Assembly (NCBI RefSeq): GCF_042661605.1
Contig: NZ_JBHSWJ010000002.1
Location: 372,001-436,000, forward strand
DNA: 64,000 nucleotides
Source: Branchiibius cervicis
GTDB lineage: Bacteria; Actinomycetota; Actinomycetes; Actinomycetales; Dermatophilaceae
Reading direction: 5' to 3'
Shown here piece by piece: positions 60,467 to 64,000 of this stretch. The translations under genes and the position numbers were made by a program. A model generated the notes under the pieces. The model did no database searches. It was not told the origin of the DNA and was given only the letters and a program-made list of their open reading frames with translations. Numbering within the stretch: the stretch's first letter is position 1; every line of letters begins with the position of its first letter.

Positions 60467-61348
60467 TCAGCTGTCCAGCCAGGTCACGGTGACCGCGCCG
60501 TTGTTGGCGACGGAGTGCGATGAGGTGTAGCGCTCGTTGATTGCGGTGTCGGTCATCCCGTAGGTGGCCGAGGAGCCTGCGCCGCCACCGCCGCCGCAGG
60601 AGGTGCCCTTGGCGCCTCCGCCTCCGGCGCCGCCGGCCAGCCCGCCGCCGCCACCGCCACCGTTGCCGCCGAGACCAGATCCGCCCAGGCCCCGTGCCCC
60701 GGTCCCCGTGGCCTCAGCCCCGGCCTTGCCACCGGTCCCGCCGAGGACGTAACTGCCGTTGTCGCCGTTGCCGCCGGTCCACGAGCTACCCGCGTCGCCG
60801 CCGGAGCCGTCTGCGGTGGTGTCGCCGCTCATTCCTCCGTTCCCGCCGCCACCTCCAGCGATGAGGATCGTGTGCAGGTCCGAGCCGTCGGCGTTTTCGA
60901 TCTGAATCGTGGTGGCGCCGCCGCCGCCGGCGCTGGTGCGCAGGTGGTCGGAGGCCCCGTTGCCGTTGCCACCGTCCATGCCCAGCCCGCCCCATCCGCC
61001 GCGCGGATCGGACCCGCCGGTGCCGCCCTGTTGGCCCTGGCCACCGACCGAGATGCCCACGCGCTGCCCAGGAGTGACCCCGATCGAGCCCTCCACCTCG
61101 GCGCCGCCAGCCATCATCCTCTGGCCGGAGCCCCACATACCGCCATCGCCCCCGGTGGCCTGCAGGCTCATCCGGTCGACGCCCTGCGGCACGGTGATCC
61201 ATTGGACGCCGCCGGTGTAGTTCACCGTTTGCGCGGGCGGCGCGGTCAGCGCGTGCGCGCCGGGTGCCGCGGCCAGTCCTGCGCCGCCGAGCGCTGCGAG
61301 AGCAGCGGCCGAGCAGATGCTTCGCTTGATGAATGTGTTGTGCTTCAT
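60467..61348 (-). CDS. Secreted glycine-rich repeat protein, paralogue A
   Basis: 293 residues. Signal peptide KHNTFIKRSICSAAALAALG ending near AHA-LT (about residue 35). Then a short beta domain NYTGGVQWITVPQGVDRMSL resembling the entry of glycine-rich (Gly_rich_2/ALK-like) domains, and about 190 residues rich in GGGG and GGxGG runs, closing with a conserved tail SSATYGMTDTAINERY and VTVTWLDS. Two Cys, one in the GTSCGGGG run. Surface matrix or adhesin-like role is a guess. ATG 61348 has GAAGGA upstream. Tandem copy of the next gene. Confidence 0.8.
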   Translation of the reverse strand: MKHNTFIKRSICSAAALAALGGAGLAAAPGAHALTAPPAQTVNYTGGVQWITVPQGVDRMSLQATGGDGGMWGSGQRMMAGGAEVEGSIGVTPGQRVGISVGGQGQQGGTGGSDPRGGWGGLGMDGGNGNGASDHLRTSAGGGGATTIQIENADGSDLHTILIAGGGGGNGGMSGDTTADGSGGDAGSSWTGGNGDNGSYVLGGTGGKAGAEATGTGARGLGGSGLGGNGGGGGGGLAGGAGGGGAKGTSCGGGGGAGSSATYGMTDTAINERYTSSHSVANNGAVTVTWLDS

Positions 61349-61400
61349 AACGATTCCTTCGTCCTGGGGCCTGCTTGCTGCGGGCCGATGACTCAACCTT
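61172..61400 (-). repeat. Duplicated 5' segment, copy A (leader, start and signal peptide)
   Basis: 229 bases aligning without gaps to 62292-62520. It covers part of the 5' leader, the ribosome site and about 58 codons. The similarity extends into the leader, so the duplication included control sequence. Confidence 0.75.
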
Positions 61401-61460
61401 CGGGCCTGGCGGCCGGCTCACCCGTCGCCTGATCGGCTTGTCCGGCGGTGGAATCCTTCG

Positions 61461-61476
61461 TCCCCTGATCGGGGGA
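61461..61476. promoter_or_regulatory. Conserved palindrome upstream of paralogue A
   Basis: TCCCCTGATCGGGGGA, self-complementary except one G-T pair, starting 113 bases before the start codon. An equivalent site stands at the same distance from paralogue B. Confidence 0.5.
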
Positions 61477-61580
61477 TGCCCCGATGGTCTTCGTCAAGCT
61501 GCTGAGGGTTGTCAGGTGTCCGCTGCCAGAGACCGTCGTCGGCACCTCGGCGCGGATCCCGGTGGGGCCACCGAATCGGA

Positions 61581-62468
61581 TCAGTTGTCGAGCCAGGTGA
61601 TGACGACTTGACCGTTCTCGGCGAGGTGCTGGTCGCCGTTCCAGCGCTGGCTGATCGAGGTGCCGGTCATGCCGTAGGTGGCCGAGGAGCCTGAACCGCC
61701 GCCACCGCCGGCCGAGGTGCCCTTGGCGCCGCCGCCGCCCGATCCGCCCTCGAGGCCGCCGCCACCTCCGCCGCCGTTACCGCCGAGACCGGAGCCTCCG
61801 AGCCCGCGTCCGCCGACACCGTCGGCCTGGGTGGCGGCGTGGCCGCCGGAGCCGCCCATCGGATCGAAGGCGGTCGTGCCGTTCTGGCCGCCCCATCCGG
61901 CGCCGGCGTTGCCGCCGACGCCGACGTTCACCTCGTCGCCGCTGGGTCCGGCGGTCCCGCCGCCGCCCCCGGCGATCAGGACGGTGTGCAGGTCGGAGCC
62001 GTCGGCGTTCTCGATCTGGATCGTGGTGGCACCGCCGCCGGCACCGCTGGTGCGCTGGTGATCGGAGGCCCCGTTGCCGTTGCCGCCGTCCATCCCGAGG
62101 CCACCCCAGCCGCCGTGCGGGTCCGAGGACCCCGTGCCGCCGATCTGGCCCTCGCCGCCGACCGAGATCGCGACCTTCTGACCCGGCGCGACGGCAATGC
62201 TGCCGCTCACAACCGCACCGGTGCCCTCGGTGAGGTTGTCGGCGTAGGCGTCGAACGCACCACCGTCGCCACCGGTTGCCGTGATGGTGAGCCGGTCGAC
62301 GCCCTGCGGCACGGTGATCCATTGGACGCCGCCGGTGTAGTTCACCGTTTGCGCGGGCGGCGCGGTCAGCGCGTGCGCGCCGGGTGCCGCCGCCAGTCCT
62401 GCGCCGCCGAGAGCTGCGATGGCAGCGACCGAGCAGACGCTGCGCTTGATCAATGTGTGGTGCTTCAT
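61581..62468 (-). CDS. Secreted glycine-rich repeat protein, paralogue B
   Basis: 295 residues with the same layout as paralogue A: signal peptide KHHTLIKRSVCSVAAIAALG, NYTGGVQWITVPQGVDRLTI, a long GGGG/GGxGG region and the tail SSATYGMTGTSISQRW, VVITWLDN. Charged residues differ in the repeat region while the frame of glycines is kept. The mature protein has no Cys. ATG 62468 with GAAGGAG upstream. Expressed from its own leader, which shares a palindrome with copy A. Confidence 0.8.
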   Translation of the reverse strand: MKHHTLIKRSVCSVAAIAALGGAGLAAAPGAHALTAPPAQTVNYTGGVQWITVPQGVDRLTITATGGDGGAFDAYADNLTEGTGAVVSGSIAVAPGQKVAISVGGEGQIGGTGSSDPHGGWGGLGMDGGNGNGASDHQRTSGAGGGATTIQIENADGSDLHTVLIAGGGGGTAGPSGDEVNVGVGGNAGAGWGGQNGTTAFDPMGGSGGHAATQADGVGGRGLGGSGLGGNGGGGGGGLEGGSGGGGAKGTSAGGGGGSGSSATYGMTGTSISQRWNGDQHLAENGQVVITWLDN

Positions 62469-62520
62469 GACGACTCCTTCGTCCTGGGGCCCGCCTGCTG
62501 CGGGCCGATGACTCAACCTT
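62292..62520 (-). repeat. Duplicated 5' segment, copy B
   Basis: Partner of 61172-61400, same length and orientation, with scattered substitutions. In the leader, GGCCCGC and GCGGGCC could form a 7-bp stem; copy A keeps most of it. Confidence 0.75.
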
Positions 62521-62580
62521 CAGCCCCGTCGACCGGCGCACCCATCGACCGGTGAGCCGATCGACCGGGTGAATCGCCGG

Positions 62581-62596
62581 TCCCCCGATCGGAGGA
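62581..62596. promoter_or_regulatory. Conserved palindrome upstream of paralogue B
   Basis: TCCCCCGATCGGAGGA, 16 bp with one mismatch, 113 bases before ATG 62468, the same distance as in copy A. It also lies about 90 bases before the divergent aldose-epimerase gene. Confidence 0.5.
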
Positions 62597-62684
62597 CACC
62601 CCCGGACCGCGCGAGGGTGGGTGACTGAAGGATGGGTCGTCCTCCGATGGGGCAAGGGGGCGGCGACATGTCAGGATCGGTGCC

Positions 62685-63638
62685 ATGGGTCAGGTGACGA
62701 TTCCGCCGAGCGGTGAACAATGGACGATCAGCGCACCCGCGGACGAGCGCGGTCCGGGCGCGGTCGCGATCATCACGCAGGTCGGCGGCGGCATCCGCGT
62801 GCTGAAGGTCGGCGGTGAGCCGGTCCTGCACGGTTATCCGCTGCAGAGCAAAGCTGACGGTGGGCGAGGACAACTGCTGATGCCGTGGCCGAACAGGATC
62901 CGCGACGGCAAGTACACCTTCGACGGAGTCGATCAGCAGTTGGCGTTGACCGAGCCGTCCCGCGGGAACGCGTCGCACGGGCTGGTGCGCTGGGCGTTGT
63001 GGACTCTGGAAGAGCTGGCCGACACTTCGGTCACACTGTCGTATCTCCTCCTGCCACAACAGGGTTGGGACGCTTGCTTGCGCATCAAGGTCCGCTACAC
63101 GGTGATCGGAAACGGCCTGGAGGTGGCCACCAAGGTGACCAATGTCGGCACCGCCAAGGCGCCGTTCGCCTACGGCGCCCATCCCTACCTGACCACCGGT
63201 GAGACGACCGTCGACGAAGTCACCCTGACCGTGCCGGCCGGGCGCACGATCGACGTCGATGACCGGTTGATCCCGATCGGCACCTCGGCGGTCGCGGAGG
63301 ACGCCGACTTCCGCGCGGCCAGGCGTATTGGCAGCACGGTGCTGGACACCGCGTTCACCGACCTGGAGCCCGGTGATGACGGCCGGTGGCGGGTCAGCAT
63401 CGAGCGAGACGATCGCCGTACGACGATCTGGGCCGATGCGGGCACGTTCAGCTACCTGCAGGTCTTCACGGGCGATTCGTTGTCACCGGAGCGCAAGCGC
63501 CGTTCCGGTGTCGCCGTCGAGCCCATGTCGGCGCCGGCCAACGCGTTCGCGTCCGGGGAGTCCTTGACCGTCCTCCAGCCGGGCGATGTGTGGTCGGGCA
63601 CGTGGGGGATCAGCGCCTCCGGGAGAATGCCGGCGTGA
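62685..63638 (+). CDS. Aldose 1-epimerase-family (galactose mutarotase-like) protein
   Basis: 317 residues, beta-sandwich. LPWPNRIRDGKYTFDG-type substrate loop is present as MPWPNRIRDGKYTFDG, NASHGLVRWALW with the conserved His, FAYGAHPYLTTGE with the second His, and the base Glu region AVEPMSAPANAFASG. Interconverts sugar anomers; the exact sugar is unknown. CAGGAT lies 7 bases before ATG 62685. Its stop overlaps menD. Confidence 0.88.
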   Translation: MGQVTIPPSGEQWTISAPADERGPGAVAIITQVGGGIRVLKVGGEPVLHGYPLQSKADGGRGQLLMPWPNRIRDGKYTFDGVDQQLALTEPSRGNASHGLVRWALWTLEELADTSVTLSYLLLPQQGWDACLRIKVRYTVIGNGLEVATKVTNVGTAKAPFAYGAHPYLTTGETTVDEVTLTVPAGRTIDVDDRLIPIGTSAVAEDADFRAARRIGSTVLDTAFTDLEPGDDGRWRVSIERDDRRTTIWADAGTFSYLQVFTGDSLSPERKRRSGVAVEPMSAPANAFASGESLTVLQPGDVWSGTWGISASGRMPA

Positions 63639-64000
63639 ACCCCTCGACCGCACTGGCGACCGTGCTCGTCGACGAGTTGATCCGGCAGGGCGTACGCGAC
63701 CTCGTCGTGTGCCCCGGATCGCGGTCGGCGCCCTTGGCGTACGCCGCGCTGGCGGCCGAGCGGGCCGGGCGTGCCCGGCTGCACGTCCGGGTCGACGAGC
63801 GGTCGGCCGCCTTCCTGGCGCTGGGGCTGGCCAAGGTGAGCCGGCAACCGGCCGCAGTCATCACCACCAGCGGTACGGCGGTCGCCAACCTGCACCCGGC
63901 AGTGCTCGAGGCGTCCCACGGCAACGTGCCGCTGCTGCTTCTCACGGCAGACCGGCCGGCTGAACAACGCGGCAGCGGTGCCAACCAAACCACCGACCAG
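63635..64000 (+). CDS. menD: MenD, SEPHCHC synthase (N-terminal part, runs off the window)
   Basis: Thiamine-diphosphate enzyme joining isochorismate and 2-oxoglutarate, first committed step of menaquinone synthesis. 122 residues are present from GTG 63635: NPSTALATVLVDELIRQGVR, VCPGSRSAPLAYAA, VRVDERSAAFLALGLAK, ITTSGTAVANLHPAVLEA and LTADRPAEQRGSGANQTTDQ, all typical of the MenD Pyr domain including the active-site Glu in DERSAAF. The central and PP domains lie beyond base 64000. It overlaps the epimerase stop (GTGA). Confidence 0.95.
   Translation, partial: MNPSTALATVLVDELIRQGVRDLVVCPGSRSAPLAYAALAAERAGRARLHVRVDERSAAFLALGLAKVSRQPAAVITTSGTAVANLHPAVLEASHGNVPLLLLTADRPAEQRGSGANQTTDQ

Noticed and set aside
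60560..62200. Proline-rich open frames opposite the glycine-rich genes, and CRISPR-like repeats there
   Set aside because: The complement of GGN codons gives Pro-rich frames automatically; the repeats are irregular codon-level runs without spacers.
1..64000. tRNA, rRNA, riboswitch or CRISPR elements
   Set aside because: I looked through the intergenic gaps and saw no cloverleaf, rRNA core or aptamer pattern; without a covariance search small RNAs cannot be excluded.

Overview
The window is high-G+C actinobacterial chromosome. Support comes from the housekeeping order clpC ... mutY-disA-radA, a MazG/proC/BldC-like/bS22 stretch, a rex-hemA-hemC-hemD-hemB operon, system II cytochrome c maturation genes, scattered menaquinone genes, and the XPB-type helicase with its helicase-associated partner. 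From memory of Mycobacterium tuberculosis H37Rv, much of 10.9-64 kb follows the order Rv0495c-Rv0555, with parts of the Rv0861c region and local insertions. No mycolate or spore genes are present. A member of the Micrococcales is my inference, not proven here. I saw no rRNA, tRNA, CRISPR array, insertion sequence or prophage. No gene-free stretch exceeds 300 bases; the longest are 61349-61580 and 62469-62684.

Layout. 1-5 kb: end of clpC, an argA-type acetyltransferase, an AbiEi/DUF559 gene bracketed by two near-identical palindromic repeats, a three-gene ABC-2 exporter, gluconokinase. 5-9 kb: mutY and disA facing radA (genome maintenance and c-di-AMP). 9-13.5 kb: a minus-strand group of little-known genes, then ppx and a TIM-barrel isomerase. 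13.5-17 kb: the ATP-grasp / alpha-E / transglutaminase operon. 17-24 kb: proC, acetyltransferase, acuC, a BldC-like regulator, tiny bS22, an FMN oxidase, and epimerase-acyltransferase-glutaredoxin-like genes. 24-29.5 kb: rex and heme genes from glutamyl-tRNA to uroporphyrinogen III. 30-37.5 kb: yceI facing a marR-led operon with hemL, a phosphatase and tlpA-ccdA-resB-ccsA. 37.5-42.4 kb: minus-strand menE-menA-lysR and others. 42.4-50 kb: dehydrogenase, IMPase, a broken ridA, a broken DUF222/HNH gene, DUF2087, DinB-menC facing menB. 50-60 kb: HAD, cold-shock, DUF3027, zwf, XPB helicase, M13 peptidase, helicase-associated protein. 60-64 kb: two tandem glycine-rich secreted proteins, an aldose epimerase, and the start of menD.

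How it fits together: heme synthesis, cytochrome c assembly and menaquinone synthesis all serve the respiratory chain. The NADH/NAD+ sensor Rex sits at the head of the heme operon behind a near-perfect operator. A DNA-repair theme (mutY, disA, radA, XPB, HNH) recurs, and two of these genes carry what look like PafBC (RecA-independent) damage promoters.

Two cautions. First, at least fourteen genes, several normally essential, are out of frame by one base, nearly always inside a G or C run; this looks like a systematic sequence error, so I give full-length extents and mark the shift. Second, many genes have a TANNNT box 6-7 bases before the start codon, which implies leaderless mRNAs; I used this to choose starts.
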